Source of the DNA: Bradyrhizobium sp. CCGE-LA001
Lineage (GTDB): Bacteria > Pseudomonadota > Alphaproteobacteria > Rhizobiales > Xanthobacteraceae
Length of the DNA: 64,000 nt
Assembly: GCF_000296215.2 (NCBI RefSeq)
Contig: NZ_CP013949.1
Coordinates: forward strand, 3,279,501 to 3,343,500
Direction of reading: 5' to 3'
Made by a program: the position numbers and the translations under genes. Below are positions 28,034 to 37,579 of this stretch, one piece after another (the stretch's first letter is position 1; each line of letters opens with the position of its first letter). The notes under the pieces were generated by a model. That model was not told the DNA's origin. It saw nothing but the letters and a program-made list of their open reading frames with translations, and made no database searches.

Positions 28034-28852
28034 CTATTCCTGGCCGGAGAGCAGACGGCGCAGATGTACTCCGACGATCTCGCGGCGGTACCAGGCGCTG
28101 CCGAGCGCGTTGTCGGATGGCGATGTCCCCTCGGACGCTGCCGATGCGGCCGCCGCAATGGTCGCGGCATCCAGCGAGCGGCCTTCGAGCGCACGTTCCG
28201 CCCCCTTGGCGCGGATCTGGGTCGGCGCCATCGAACCGAGCGCAATGCGTGCGCCGGCAATGCGCCCGCCGCTGACCGGAAGATGCGCGGCCAGCGTGAT
28301 GACAGAGCCGCCCTTCGGCTTGATGCGGGCGATCTTGCGATAGCGAAACGCTTCGGCGCTCGCCGGCCTCGTGCAAGAGACCGAGAGCACCAGCGCGCCG
28401 GACTGCCGCTCGCGCGACTGCAGGAACTCCTCGATCGCGATGTCACGGGCGCCGAAGCTGCCTTGCACCGCGACCATGGCGTCGAGCGCCAGCAGCGCGA
28501 CGGTGAAATCGCCGTAGGGATTCGGCGCGAAGAGATTGCCGCCGAGCGTGCCCATGTTGCGCACGGCGGGCCCTCCGATCGAACGGGCGGGTGCATGCAG
28601 GAAGGCGAGGTCGCGCTCGGCGAGGACGCGCGCGAAGCTGACGCCCGCGCCCAGCGTGACGCGCGGGCCCGACGCGTCGATCCGGGTCAGCGCCTGGTCG
28701 CTGGCGCGGACGATGGTCGATACCGACACGTCGCCCTCGTTCAGCGCCCGCATCACCAGCGTGCCGCCACCGAGATAGCGGGCGCTGCGATCCGAGGATA
28801 GCGCCCCGGCCGCTTCGCCGGCATTGGCAAAGGTTTTCACGGTCACAGCCAT
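28034..28852 (-). CDS. Molybdenum hydroxylase FAD-binding subunit, CoxM-like
   Basis: 272 residues with the FAD-binding motifs GGGT (28-31) and RNMGTLGGNLF, then the CO dehydrogenase flavoprotein C-terminal domain (IARIKPKGGSVITLAAHLP). It accepts electrons from the 2Fe-2S subunit. The order FAD, 2Fe-2S, Mo follows the medium-small-large layout of CO dehydrogenase-type hydroxylases. Confidence 0.93.
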   Translation of the reverse strand: MAVTVKTFANAGEAAGALSSDRSARYLGGGTLVMRALNEGDVSVSTIVRASDQALTRIDASGPRVTLGAGVSFARVLAERDLAFLHAPARSIGGPAVRNMGTLGGNLFAPNPYGDFTVALLALDAMVAVQGSFGARDIAIEEFLQSRERQSGALVLSVSCTRPASAEAFRYRKIARIKPKGGSVITLAAHLPVSGGRIAGARIALGSMAPTQIRAKGAERALEGRSLDAATIAAAASAASEGTSPSDNALGSAWYRREIVGVHLRRLLSGQE

Positions 28853-28854
28853 GG

Positions 28855-29298
28855 CTAGGCGGCCTCCTTCAGATGGCGGCGAATCGCCTCGAATCCCGCC
28901 TGGTAGATGTCTTCAGCGACCATGTGCGTGATGCGGTTCCTGTCCTCGGGTTTTGTCGTGAAGCGCGACTCCCAATGCCAGAAGGTGCGGTCACCATCGG
29001 TGACCGGCAGCAGGCGGACATGAGCGACGTAGTTGAACATCGGCACCGGTGTATCGAGCAGGCAGTAGCTGAAGGTCTGCTCGAGGTCGGACAGCGCCAG
29101 CAATTGCTCGCGCAGCTCGGAGCCGTCCTTAAGCTTGAAGCGCCTGACGCAGCCGATCTTGTCGGCGAACTGCGCACGCTCGATCGAGGAGGTCGCCACC
29201 GCCGGATGCCAGCGGTCGTGCCCGTTGAAATCGCGCAGCACGTTCCACACCGCCTCAGTCGATGCGTCCAGGATCGTGCTCTTGACGATATGCGGCAC
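28855..29298 (-). CDS. SRPBCC/START-like small-ligand-binding protein (copy 1)
   Basis: 147 residues from a GTG at 29298 with GGAGG 7 bases upstream; the open frame extends 5' but that part is antisense-like. Opens with VKSTILDASTEAVWNVLRDF and contains WHPAV and IGCVRRFKLKDG, a polyketide-cyclase/CoxG-type fold with a hydrophobic pocket. It is clearly a paralog of the next upstream gene. In CO dehydrogenase clusters related CoxG proteins anchor or assist the enzyme. Here it could bind the substrate or help assembly. Confidence 0.87.
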   Translation of the reverse strand: MPHIVKSTILDASTEAVWNVLRDFNGHDRWHPAVATSSIERAQFADKIGCVRRFKLKDGSELREQLLALSDLEQTFSYCLLDTPVPMFNYVAHVRLLPVTDGDRTFWHWESRFTTKPEDRNRITHMVAEDIYQAGFEAIRRHLKEAA

Positions 29299-29300
29299 GG

Positions 29301-29738
29301 CTAGCCTCCGAACACGCGCTTCAGGGCATCGAAGCCGCCCTGGAAGACGCCGCCGCCGATATTGTTGACGAGCTCGGCTTCCCGCTCCGGCGCGCAGTCG
29401 AACTCGGCGGTCCATTCCATGAAAGTCTGGTCGCCGTCGGTGACGGGCGTCAGCCGCAGCGTCGCGACGTAGTTCTCGACACCCATCGGCGATTCCAGGA
29501 TCGAGTAGGTGCAGAACATGTCGTAGTCGGAGAGGCCGAGGAGCTTCTCGCGGATGCGGTCGCCATTGCGCAGGCGGAAATCCCTGACGCATCCGATCTT
29601 GTCGGAGGGCTCGCCGCCCTCGATCCGGCTCTCGGCGATGGCGGGATGCCAGTTCGGCAGGCCGTTGAAATCGCGCACCCGCGCCCAGACGCGGTCGTTG
29701 CGGGCGTTGACGACGGTGGAGACGTAGACGCGGGCCAT
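29301..29738 (-). CDS. SRPBCC/START-like small-ligand-binding protein (copy 2)
   Basis: 145 residues, paralogous to the gene 2 bases downstream: both share the pattern VWxxxRDFNG, WHPA, DKIGCVR, SILESP/LLDTPVP and PVTDGD. The tandem pair probably arose by duplication and may form a heterodimer or bind different pathway intermediates. It lies 10 bases after the flotillin gene. Confidence 0.87.
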   Translation of the reverse strand: MARVYVSTVVNARNDRVWARVRDFNGLPNWHPAIAESRIEGGEPSDKIGCVRDFRLRNGDRIREKLLGLSDYDMFCTYSILESPMGVENYVATLRLTPVTDGDQTFMEWTAEFDCAPEREAELVNNIGGGVFQGGFDALKRVFGG

Positions 29739-29748
29739 GGTTCAGACC

Positions 29749-32655
29749 TCAGCTCTTCTTTCGCGGCCCGCGCTCGGCCGGCGGCTCGCCGCCCTCGGCT
29801 GCAGGCGGGGAGGCGGCCGGCTTGTCGCCGCCACCGCCGCTCTTGCGCGCGGAATCCTTGATACCCTGCATGTCGCGGGCTTCGCGGATCAGGCCCGGCA
29901 TTTTGGCGAGACTGCCGCCCTCGACGCCGATGTCAGACAGGATGGAGTCGATCAACGGCGCCTGGACGCGGTAGCGCAGCGCCGAGTCGATCACCTCGTC
30001 GGTGGCGCTGCGCCCGCCATTGCCGTTACCATGGCCGTTGCCGTTGAGGCCGTCGACCTGAAGGATGCGGATGCCCTCGATCTTCTCCATCGGCTTGACG
30101 CTTTCGCGTACGATGCCCTCGATGCGGTCGAGCAGCTTTCTGCGGAACAGCGAGTAGCGCGCCTGATCCGTGAGCACGTTCTCGGCCTCGTTGAGCATCC
30201 GCTGCGCCTCGGCCTCGACCGCGGCGCGCACGCGCTCGGCTTCCGCGGCGATACGGGTCTCCTCGGCCTGTTTTTCGGCGAGCAGAACCTCGACCGTCTT
30301 GCGGCGCTTGGCGATTTCGCTTTCGCGGGCCGTGACCACGCGCTCGGCGGCTTCGGTCGCCCGTATGCGTGCTTCCTCGGCGGCGGCGCGCGCCGCCGAT
30401 TCCTCCAACGACTTCTGATGGATGGCGATGGCCTTATCCATCAGCACCGTCTCGACGTCCTTCTCGCGATTGACTTCGAGCTTGCGCAGCTCGCGCTCGC
30501 GGCCGATGCGGGCCTCGTCGAGGCCGCGATCCGAAGCGATGCGCGCGCGCTCGACCTCCTCGCGGGAGGCGATCTCGGCTTCCTGCAGCGACTGCACGCG
30601 GGCGACTTCGAGCTGCTCGATGGCGCGGCGGCGTTCGATCCGTGCCGCCTCCAGCGCCTGCTCGCGCGAGACGTCGGTGGTCTCGACCTCCTTGCGCGCG
30701 ACGATCTCGGCCTGGCGGACCTGACGGTCGGCGTCGATCCGCTCCGATTTCTTGGTCGACAGTGCGATGACGCGATCCTCGTCGGCGATCTCGATCGCCT
30801 TCTTCTGCTCGATGTTGAGCACCTCGCGCTTCTTGGAGGAAGCGATGCGCTCGGCCTCCAGCGCCAGATCGACCGTGATGCGCTGCCGCTCGATCGCGTC
30901 GCGCCGCTTCAGCTCGGCCGCTTCCAGCACACCGGTCCGCTCGATTTCGAGCGAGCGCGTGTCGCGCTCGGCCTGGATGCGCTCGGCCGCCACGGCCTTC
31001 TCCTGAGCGATGCGGGCCGCCTCGATTGCCTCGCGCGAGGCGATATCGGCTTCCTCGACGGCGCGGTTGCGGGCGATCTCCAGCGAGCGCACGCGCTCCT
31101 CCTGTGCAATGCGCGTCGCTTCCGTGGTCTCGCGCGCGGCGATGCCGGCGACGTCGAGCGCCTGGTTGCGCTCGATCTCGAGTTGCCGCGTGTTCTGCTC
31201 GGCGGCGATGCGCTCGGCGGCGAGCGTCCGCTCACGGGCGATACGGGCGGCCTCGACCGCGCGCTGCGCCTCGATCTCGGCCTCCTGAATGGTTCGCACC
31301 TGCTGGATCTCCAACGCGCGGGTGCGCTCGTCCGAGGAGATACGCTCGACATTAACGATCAGCGTCTGTGCGATGCGGGCCTTCTCGGTCGCCTCGCGCG
31401 CGGCGATCTCGGCTTCGTCCACGGCGCGCGTCCGTTCGATCTCGCGACGCCGCGTCTCCTCCTCGTTTGCGATGCGAGCGTCGGTGACGACGCGGTCCTG
31501 CTGAATCCGCGCTTTCTCGATCGCCTCGCGCGCGGCGATCTCGGCTTCCTCCACCGTGCGCATCCGTTCGATCTCGCGTTGGCGGACCTCGCGTTCCGAG
31601 GCGATGCGGGTGGTGTCGATCGAACGCTGGTTGGCGATCCGGGTCTTCTCGATCTCCTCGCGCGCCAGCAGCTCTTTCTCCTCGATGGTACGCGTCCGCT
31701 CAATCTCCCTCTGGCGGGTCTCGCGCTCGGAGGCGATGCGGGCCTCCGCGATCGCCTGCTCATTGGCGATGCGGGCGCGCTCGATGGCCTCGCGGGCGGA
31801 GATCTGCGCCTGCTCGGCCTCGGTCTCGCGCAGCGCCCGTTCGCGAGCGACTTCCGTGCGCTGGAGTGCGCGGCGCATCTCGATGTCGCGTTCCTGCTCC
31901 AGGCGCGCGGTCTCGCTCTCGCGCTCGATCTCCAGGGCCTGCCGCTCGGCTTCGAGGTTGCGCGAGCGGATCTTGATCATCGAGTCCTGCTCGATGTCGT
32001 TGCGCAGCTTGCGCTTGGCCTCGATGTCCTCCATCAGCCGGGTCAGGCCTTCGGCGTCGAAGCGGTTCGAGGGGTTGAAGAACTCAAGGTCGGTCTGGTC
32101 GAGATCGGTGATCGCGACGGACTCCAGCTCGAGGCCGTTCTGGGCGAGAGCCTCGGCGGCATTGGTCTTGACCCGTGCGACATAGTCGCCGCGCCGCTCG
32201 TGCATTTCCTCCAGGGTCATTTCGGAGGCGACCGAGCGGATCGCGGAGATGAATTTGCCGGCCAGCAACGCATGGAGCTGTCCGGGTTCCATGGTGCGGC
32301 GGCCGAGCGTCGCTGCGGCGATCGAAACGGCTTCGCGGGTAGGCTGCACCCGGACGTAGAAGTCGGCCTCGATATCGACGCGCATGCGGTCGCGGGTGAT
32401 CACGGCGTCCTGCCTGGAGCGGATGATGCCCATCGGCAGCACGTTCATGTTGACCGGCGTGTAATCGTGGATGAACGGCAGCACGAAGGCGCCGCCATTG
32501 ATCACCACGCGCTCACCGAGGAAGCCGGTGCGGACGAACGAAGTCTCCTTGGAGGAGCGGTGATAGAGCCAGTTCACGATGTAGACGCCGACCACGATCA
32601 CGACGATCGCGACGATCAGCCAGAGGATCAATTCACTGACCAGATTCCCCGACAT
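29749..32655 (-). CDS. Flotillin-family membrane protein with long hendecad coiled coil
   Basis: 968 residues, well above the 450-700 usual for flotillins. One membrane segment (about 8-28) is followed by an SPFH domain (about 40-215). Residues about 282-733 form a very regular 11-residue lattice, with units starting at 282, 326, 370, 414, 458, 502, 535, 579 and 623: 44-residue steps apart from one 33-residue step. This predicts a continuous right-handed coiled coil of about 41 hendecads. The C-terminus has a Gly/Asn/His-rich tract (about 870-881) and a basic end. Flotillins scaffold membrane microdomains. Between the transporter and hydroxylase genes it may scaffold that machinery. Confidence 0.93.
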   Translation of the reverse strand: MSGNLVSELILWLIVAIVVIVVGVYIVNWLYHRSSKETSFVRTGFLGERVVINGGAFVLPFIHDYTPVNMNVLPMGIIRSRQDAVITRDRMRVDIEADFYVRVQPTREAVSIAAATLGRRTMEPGQLHALLAGKFISAIRSVASEMTLEEMHERRGDYVARVKTNAAEALAQNGLELESVAITDLDQTDLEFFNPSNRFDAEGLTRLMEDIEAKRKLRNDIEQDSMIKIRSRNLEAERQALEIERESETARLEQERDIEMRRALQRTEVARERALRETEAEQAQISAREAIERARIANEQAIAEARIASERETRQREIERTRTIEEKELLAREEIEKTRIANQRSIDTTRIASEREVRQREIERMRTVEEAEIAAREAIEKARIQQDRVVTDARIANEEETRRREIERTRAVDEAEIAAREATEKARIAQTLIVNVERISSDERTRALEIQQVRTIQEAEIEAQRAVEAARIARERTLAAERIAAEQNTRQLEIERNQALDVAGIAARETTEATRIAQEERVRSLEIARNRAVEEADIASREAIEAARIAQEKAVAAERIQAERDTRSLEIERTGVLEAAELKRRDAIERQRITVDLALEAERIASSKKREVLNIEQKKAIEIADEDRVIALSTKKSERIDADRQVRQAEIVARKEVETTDVSREQALEAARIERRRAIEQLEVARVQSLQEAEIASREEVERARIASDRGLDEARIGRERELRKLEVNREKDVETVLMDKAIAIHQKSLEESAARAAAEEARIRATEAAERVVTARESEIAKRRKTVEVLLAEKQAEETRIAAEAERVRAAVEAEAQRMLNEAENVLTDQARYSLFRRKLLDRIEGIVRESVKPMEKIEGIRILQVDGLNGNGHGNGNGGRSATDEVIDSALRYRVQAPLIDSILSDIGVEGGSLAKMPGLIREARDMQGIKDSARKSGGGGDKPAASPPAAEGGEPPAERGPRKKS

Positions 32656-32680
32656 CTTTCCCTCCCTCGTACCTTCGGCG

Positions 32681-33514
32681 TTACCGCGCGCCGATCGCCT
32701 TGAATTGACGCACCTGTTCCGTCAGCGCCCGTTCCACGGGAAGCCGCTCCATCGAGGAAGCGCCGTAGAAGCCATGGCAATGGCGGGTGTTCTTCATGAT
32801 GAAATCTGCGTCAGCGGGATCCGCGATCGGGCCGCCATGCGCCAGCACCAAGATCTCAGGATTGACGCTGAGTGCTGCGGAGGCCCAGGTGTCGATCTGG
32901 GCAGGACAGTCCTTGAGCTTCGGTGCGGTCTGCGCACCGATCGAGCCGCCGGTCGTCAGGCCCATGTGACAGACGATGATGTCCGCGCCGGCGATCGCCA
33001 TCGCGGCGGCCTCTTTCTCGCTAAAGACGTAGGGTGTGGTCAGCATGTCCTTGTCATGCGCCTTGGCGATCATGTCGATCTCCAGCGCATAGGACATGCC
33101 GGTCTCTTCGAGATTGGCGCGGAACGTGCCGTCGATCAGGCCGACGGTCGGAAAATTCTGGACGCCGGCAAATCCGAGCGCCTTGAGCTGGTCGAGGAAC
33201 ACGTCCATGTCGCGGAACGGATCGGTGCCGTTGACGCCTGCCAGCACCGGCGTCCTGGTGACCACGGGCAGCACTTCGTTCGCCATCTCCAGCACGATGG
33301 CATTGGCGTCGCCGTACGCCATCAGGCCCGCGAGCGAGCCGCGGCCGGCCATGCGATAGCGGCCGGAATTGTAGATCACGATCAGATCGACGCCGCCGGC
33401 CTCTTCGCATTTTGCCGACAGGCCAGTGCCGGCGCCGCCGCCGACGATCGGCTCGCCGCGACGCGCCATGTCGCGAAACCTCTTCAGCAGCGCTGCGCGT
33501 TCAAACCTCGCCAT
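32681..33514 (-). CDS. Phosphoenolpyruvate hydrolase family TIM-barrel protein
   Basis: 277 residues. Family marks are GGGAGTGLSAK near the N-terminus, IVIYNSGRYRMAGRGS, AGVNGTDPFRDM, GVQNFPTVGLIDG, VCHMGLTTGGSIGA and FYGASSMERLPVE. The annotated family relates to the PEP mutase/isocitrate lyase superfamily by name, but its reaction is not established. It starts 3 bases after the LivF/Tm-1 fusion; proteins of this type pair with Tm-1-like proteins elsewhere, sometimes fused. The two probably act together. Confidence 0.88.
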   Translation of the reverse strand: MARFERAALLKRFRDMARRGEPIVGGGAGTGLSAKCEEAGGVDLIVIYNSGRYRMAGRGSLAGLMAYGDANAIVLEMANEVLPVVTRTPVLAGVNGTDPFRDMDVFLDQLKALGFAGVQNFPTVGLIDGTFRANLEETGMSYALEIDMIAKAHDKDMLTTPYVFSEKEAAAMAIAGADIIVCHMGLTTGGSIGAQTAPKLKDCPAQIDTWASAALSVNPEILVLAHGGPIADPADADFIMKNTRHCHGFYGASSMERLPVERALTEQVRQFKAIGAR

Positions 33515-33517
33515 CGG

Positions 33518-35728
33518 TCACCTCGCTACTCTTCGGCGCGTGCCGGCGCGGCCGAACAGGGTCCGGAACGCGCTGACGATCGCGGCGGCAAAGTCGGGAT
33601 CGTTGATGTTCTTGGGGATGCGAATGAGCTGACGGTTGCCGGTCTGCCGTACCGTGCGCTCCAGCGTGCGGAACAGTGCCGCGTCGGCGTCCGGATCCCA
33701 GAACGGCTGGCCGCGCGCATCGAGCGCGGAAACCCCGCCCTCAGGCAGGAGGAAGCGCACCGGGCCATCCATCTGGTTGAGCCGCTCGCCGATCCAGCGG
33801 CCCATGCGCTCGTTCTCTTCGGCCGTGGTCCGCATCAACGTCACCTGCGGATTGTGGACGTGGAATTTGCGGCCGCGGTAGCGTTCGGGAATGGTCTCCG
33901 GTGCGCCGAAATTGACCATGTCGAGCGCGCCGACCGAGCCGACATAGGGTAGGCGGCTGCGGATGATCGCGCCAAAGCGGTCTTCCGTCGCCGGAAACAC
34001 GCCGCCCATCAAGAGGTCGCAGATCTCGGTCGTGGTCAGGTCGATGACGCCGGCGAGCTGGCCGGACTCGATGAGCTTCTCCATGGAACGGCCGCCGACG
34101 CCAGTTGCGTGGAACACCAGGCACTCGAAATCGTCGCGCAGCTCGGCTGTGATCTTCTGCACGGCCGGCGTGGTGACGCCGAACATGGTGATGCCGACCG
34201 AAGGCAGGCCGCCCGCCTGGCGCGCCGTTGCGCCGCGCGTATCGAGCCGCGCCTTGACCATGCCGCCGATCGCATGGGCGCCGTTGGCCAGCACTGCGCG
34301 CGAAATCGAGTTCAGTCCCTGCACGTCGGCGACCGAATACATCATCGTGATATCGGCCGGTCCGACATAAGGCCCGACATCGCCGGAGGCGACAGAGGAG
34401 ATGATCAGCTTGGGCACACCGACGGGGAGGCTGCGCATACCTGGGGCGACCAACGAGGCCGCGCCTGAGCCACCGGCCGAAATCACGCCTGCGACATTGC
34501 CCTGGCGCCGCAGCCAATTGGCGAATGCATCTGCCATCGCGGTCACGGCCGCTCCGCGATCCGGGCCGAATACGGCGGAGCCGCCGCGGCCATGATTCAG
34601 GGCGATCTCTTGCGCGGAGACATCGCAGGATGAATGCTTGCCGCTGGTCGAAACATCGACCAGGCGCGTGCGCAGGCCGCTTTCCGCGATGATGTCGCGG
34701 ATGAAGCGCAGCTCCTGGCCTTTGGTGTCGAGCGTGCCGACGACCAGCACCACGGGAGGCCCGGAGGCCTGCGCTGTCGTCGACTCGCGCTTGCGCCGCG
34801 CTGTCTCGTCGAGCCGCGCGACCTGGGTCGAGAGCGTACGTGCGGCCGCCTCGATGCGGGCGATCGGCACCGGCTGCGACCATCTTGTGGGGAGCGTCGG
34901 GTTGGAGATGTAGATGCGGACCGGGCCGGCGCGGCGAGGCACCGGCGCCGGTTTGGCCTCGGCCCCCGGTGTAGCGACGTCGATATCCGGCTCGAGCTCG
35001 GCGTGAAGCCCGACACCGAGCAGGCGCTGCTGGAGCTCGCGGTCGGCGGCGAGGCGCGCGGAGTCGATGATGCGGTTGATGCGGCCGTTGACCATGATCG
35101 CGACGTTGCGGGAGATCGCGGTGGCGACGCCGATGTTCTGTTCGATCACGAGCACGGACATGTCGCCGTCTTCACCCAGCCTCAACAGCATCTCCTCGAC
35201 CTGTGCCACGATCACGGGCGCGAGGCCTTCGGTCGGCTCGTCCATGATCAGGAGCTGCGGATTGGTGAGCAGCGCGCGCGAGATCGCCAGCATCTGCTGC
35301 TCGCCGCCGGAGAGCTGGCCTCCGCCGTGATCCTTGCGTTCGGCCAGACGCGGAAAGGTCTCGTAGATGCGCTCGACGGTCCAGGCGCCGGGCCGCAGCC
35401 CGCCGGCCAGCCGCAGATGCTCGTCGACGCTGAGCGAGCGCCAGAGGCGGCGACCCTGCGGCACATAGCCGACACCGAGCCGGGCGATCTGGGCCGGCGG
35501 CCGCCGCGTGATGTCCTCGCCGCGGACGCGGATCGAGCCGCCGCTCACGGCCACCAGCCCCATAATCGCCTTGCAGAGCGTGGTCTTGCCCATGCCGTTA
35601 CGACCGACGACGGAGAAGACGCCGCTCTCCAGCGTGAGATCGACCCCTTGCAGCGCGTGCGAGTGGCCATAATAGACGTCGAGGCCGCGGACCTCGAGCG
35701 CTGCGCTGGTGCGGCGGGCCTCATTCAT
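33518..35728 (-). CDS. LivF-type ABC ATPase fused to Tm-1-like (UPF0261) domain
   Basis: 736 residues, two proteins in one chain. Residues 1-240 are a complete LivF ATPase: Walker A GRNGMGKTT (42-50), signature LSGGEQQ (139-145), Walker B LLIMDEP (159-165). A low-complexity linker (about 245-320) leads to a Tm-1-like/UPF0261 domain at about 324-730 (VVGTLDTKGQELRFI, ISAGGSGAASLV, VFHATGVGGRSME, DFAAAIVSAFRTL). Tm-1-like domains bind ATP; their metabolic role is unknown. The fusion links import energisation with the first intracellular step. It overlaps livG by 8 bases. Confidence 0.92.
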   Translation of the reverse strand: MNEARRTSAALEVRGLDVYYGHSHALQGVDLTLESGVFSVVGRNGMGKTTLCKAIMGLVAVSGGSIRVRGEDITRRPPAQIARLGVGYVPQGRRLWRSLSVDEHLRLAGGLRPGAWTVERIYETFPRLAERKDHGGGQLSGGEQQMLAISRALLTNPQLLIMDEPTEGLAPVIVAQVEEMLLRLGEDGDMSVLVIEQNIGVATAISRNVAIMVNGRINRIIDSARLAADRELQQRLLGVGLHAELEPDIDVATPGAEAKPAPVPRRAGPVRIYISNPTLPTRWSQPVPIARIEAAARTLSTQVARLDETARRKRESTTAQASGPPVVLVVGTLDTKGQELRFIRDIIAESGLRTRLVDVSTSGKHSSCDVSAQEIALNHGRGGSAVFGPDRGAAVTAMADAFANWLRRQGNVAGVISAGGSGAASLVAPGMRSLPVGVPKLIISSVASGDVGPYVGPADITMMYSVADVQGLNSISRAVLANGAHAIGGMVKARLDTRGATARQAGGLPSVGITMFGVTTPAVQKITAELRDDFECLVFHATGVGGRSMEKLIESGQLAGVIDLTTTEICDLLMGGVFPATEDRFGAIIRSRLPYVGSVGALDMVNFGAPETIPERYRGRKFHVHNPQVTLMRTTAEENERMGRWIGERLNQMDGPVRFLLPEGGVSALDARGQPFWDPDADAALFRTLERTVRQTGNRQLIRIPKNINDPDFAAAIVSAFRTLFGRAGTRRRVAR

Positions 35729-36503
35729 GGCCGCCTCCGAGGTAGAGCTCCTGCACCTCAGGATCGGACTCGATCTCCTGCGGCAGGCCTTCCTTGAAGA
35801 CGCGGCCGTTGTGCATCATCGTGACGCTCTCGACGACGCGCAAGGCGACGTCCATGTCGTGCTCGATGATGATGTAGCCGATGTGGGCCGGCAGCGAGGT
35901 CAGGATCTCGATCAGCTCGGCGCGTTCGGTCGGCGACAGGCCCGCGGCCGGCTCGTCAAACAGGACGAAGCGCGGCGCGCCGGCGAGCGCGAGCGCGATC
36001 TCGAGCTGGCGCTGCTGGCCATGCGCGAGCTCGGCCACGCGCTGGTCCTTCACGGCGGACAGATGCACGGCCTGCACGAGATTGTCCGCCGCATGCATCA
36101 GGGCATCGTTCTGGCCCGGACGCAGGAACGAGAAGCGTCCGCGCGAGACGCCGCGACAGGCGAGATAGACGTTGTCCTGCACGGTCAGGCCGGGGAACAG
36201 CGCCGAGATCTGGTAGGTCCGGCGCAGCCCGCGCCGGATGCGCTCATAGGGCGGGAAATGCGTGACGTCCTCGCCGAAGAAGCGGATGGTCCCGGAGGAG
36301 GGCGGGAAATCGCCGGTGATGCAGTTGAACAGCGTGGTCTTCCCCGCGCCGTTGGAGCCGAGCACGGCGCGCCGCTCGCCGGGACGCACGGTGATGGTGA
36401 CGTCGGTCAGCGCGGCGAGCGCGCCGAACAACCGCGTCACGCCGCGCAGCTCCAGCGCAGCGCCGGCACCCACCACGGAAAGACGCTGGGCGACGCTATC
36501 CAT
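35721..36503 (-). CDS. livG: Branched-chain-type ABC transporter ATP-binding protein LivG
   Basis: 260 residues from the ATG at 36503 with GGAGGG 8 bases upstream; a start 78 bases earlier is possible but less supported. Walker A GSNGAGKTT, family-specific EDVTHFPPYERIRRGL, signature region LAHGQQRQLEIA (a variant without the usual LSxGQ), Walker B FVLFDEPAAGL. It is overlapped by the LivF fusion at its 3' end and overlaps livM by 8 bases. It powers the LivHM permease. Confidence 0.92.
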   Translation of the reverse strand: MDSVAQRLSVVGAGAALELRGVTRLFGALAALTDVTITVRPGERRAVLGSNGAGKTTLFNCITGDFPPSSGTIRFFGEDVTHFPPYERIRRGLRRTYQISALFPGLTVQDNVYLACRGVSRGRFSFLRPGQNDALMHAADNLVQAVHLSAVKDQRVAELAHGQQRQLEIALALAGAPRFVLFDEPAAGLSPTERAELIEILTSLPAHIGYIIIEHDMDVALRVVESVTMMHNGRVFKEGLPQEIESDPEVQELYLGGGHE

Positions 36504-37578
36504 GGCGGCGCCCTCCGCCGGAGCGGTCGGCGCCGCGACGCTGACGCTGGCGCCAGCGCTGCCACAGGCCGATGACGCCATCCGAAGACCAGAACACGAT
36601 GGCGAGGAAGCCCAGCCCGATCAGCAGGCGGAAGCGGTTGCCGTCGAGCCCGAGCCTGACCAGGAAGTCGAGCGCGAAGGTGCGCAGCAGCACGAAGATC
36701 AGCGCGCCGATGAAGGGCCCGATCGGGCGGGTGATGCCGCCGACGACGGCGATGATCAGCACGTCGATGCAGGCGCCGACGCTGACCGATCCAGGCGAGA
36801 TCTGGCGGTAGTTCCAGACCTGGAGCACGCCGGCCAGCGCCGCCACGAAGGAGGCGAACGCATAGGCGGCGATGCGGTGCGCATTGACGTTGAAGCCGAG
36901 CGCGGCCATGCGCCTGGGATTGTCGCGTACGCCTTGAAGCGCGAGCCCGAAGGGCGCGCGCGAGACATATTCGACGGCGAAATAGCAGAGCGCGGCGACC
37001 GCGAGTACGACGTAGTAGAAGGGAACGTCGGCGCGCCAGTTTACGCCCCAGAAATGCGGCGTGGCCACGGTGTTGATGCCGGTATGGCCGTTGAAGATCG
37101 CCCAGTTCTGGTTGGTGAAATAGTAGAACGCAGCTCCAATCGCGAGCGTGATCATGATGGTGTAGATGCCCTCGGTGCGCACCGCGAGCGCGCCGCCAAG
37201 CGTGCCGAACGCGGTCGCCAGCGCCAGCGCCATCGGGACCGCGAGCCACCACGGCCAGCCCAGGCTGATATTGGCGTTGCCGCTGACCCCGAACACGGCG
37301 ACCATGTAGGCGGAGAAACCGGCGATGGTGAGCTGCATCAGGCTGACCATGCCGCCATAGCCTGCGAGGAACATCAGGCTCAGCGCCATGGTGCCGAGGA
37401 TCAGGGTGGAGGCGAAGATCTCGATCAGGAAGAAGCCGCTCGCGATCAGCGGCATGATCAGGAGAATGACCGCGACGATCCAGGCCGCGGGATGGTTGAT
37501 CTCCGGCCACACCCGCGTCGGGCGCTGCGCCATCGGGGCGGGGCTTACGGCAAGGCGGGCATCGTGGGCGAGCGACAT
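36496..37578 (-). CDS. livM: Branched-chain-type ABC transporter permease LivM
   Basis: 360 residues with 8-10 hydrophobic spans. Conserved segments are MFLAGYGGMVSLMQLTIAGFSAYM, quoted here only as the start of the first LivM motif, then GVRDNPRRMAALGFNV and VVGGITRPIGPFIGALIF. The N-terminal cytoplasmic stretch is about 30 residues. It starts one base after livH. It forms the inner-membrane channel with LivH; substrates of this family range from amino acids to aromatic acids and amides. Confidence 0.92.
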   Translation of the reverse strand: MSLAHDARLAVSPAPMAQRPTRVWPEINHPAAWIVAVILLIMPLIASGFFLIEIFASTLILGTMALSLMFLAGYGGMVSLMQLTIAGFSAYMVAVFGVSGNANISLGWPWWLAVPMALALATAFGTLGGALAVRTEGIYTIMITLAIGAAFYYFTNQNWAIFNGHTGINTVATPHFWGVNWRADVPFYYVVLAVAALCYFAVEYVSRAPFGLALQGVRDNPRRMAALGFNVNAHRIAAYAFASFVAALAGVLQVWNYRQISPGSVSVGACIDVLIIAVVGGITRPIGPFIGALIFVLLRTFALDFLVRLGLDGNRFRLLIGLGFLAIVFWSSDGVIGLWQRWRQRQRRGADRSGGGRRHG

Positions 37579-37579
37579 C

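Noticed and set aside
29737..32703. 988-codon open frame antisense to the flotillin gene
   Set aside because: Its peptide is Leu/Asp/Arg low-complexity that mirrors the repeats of the flotillin codons. The flotillin reading has clear domains, so this is an antisense artefact of regular GC-rich codons.
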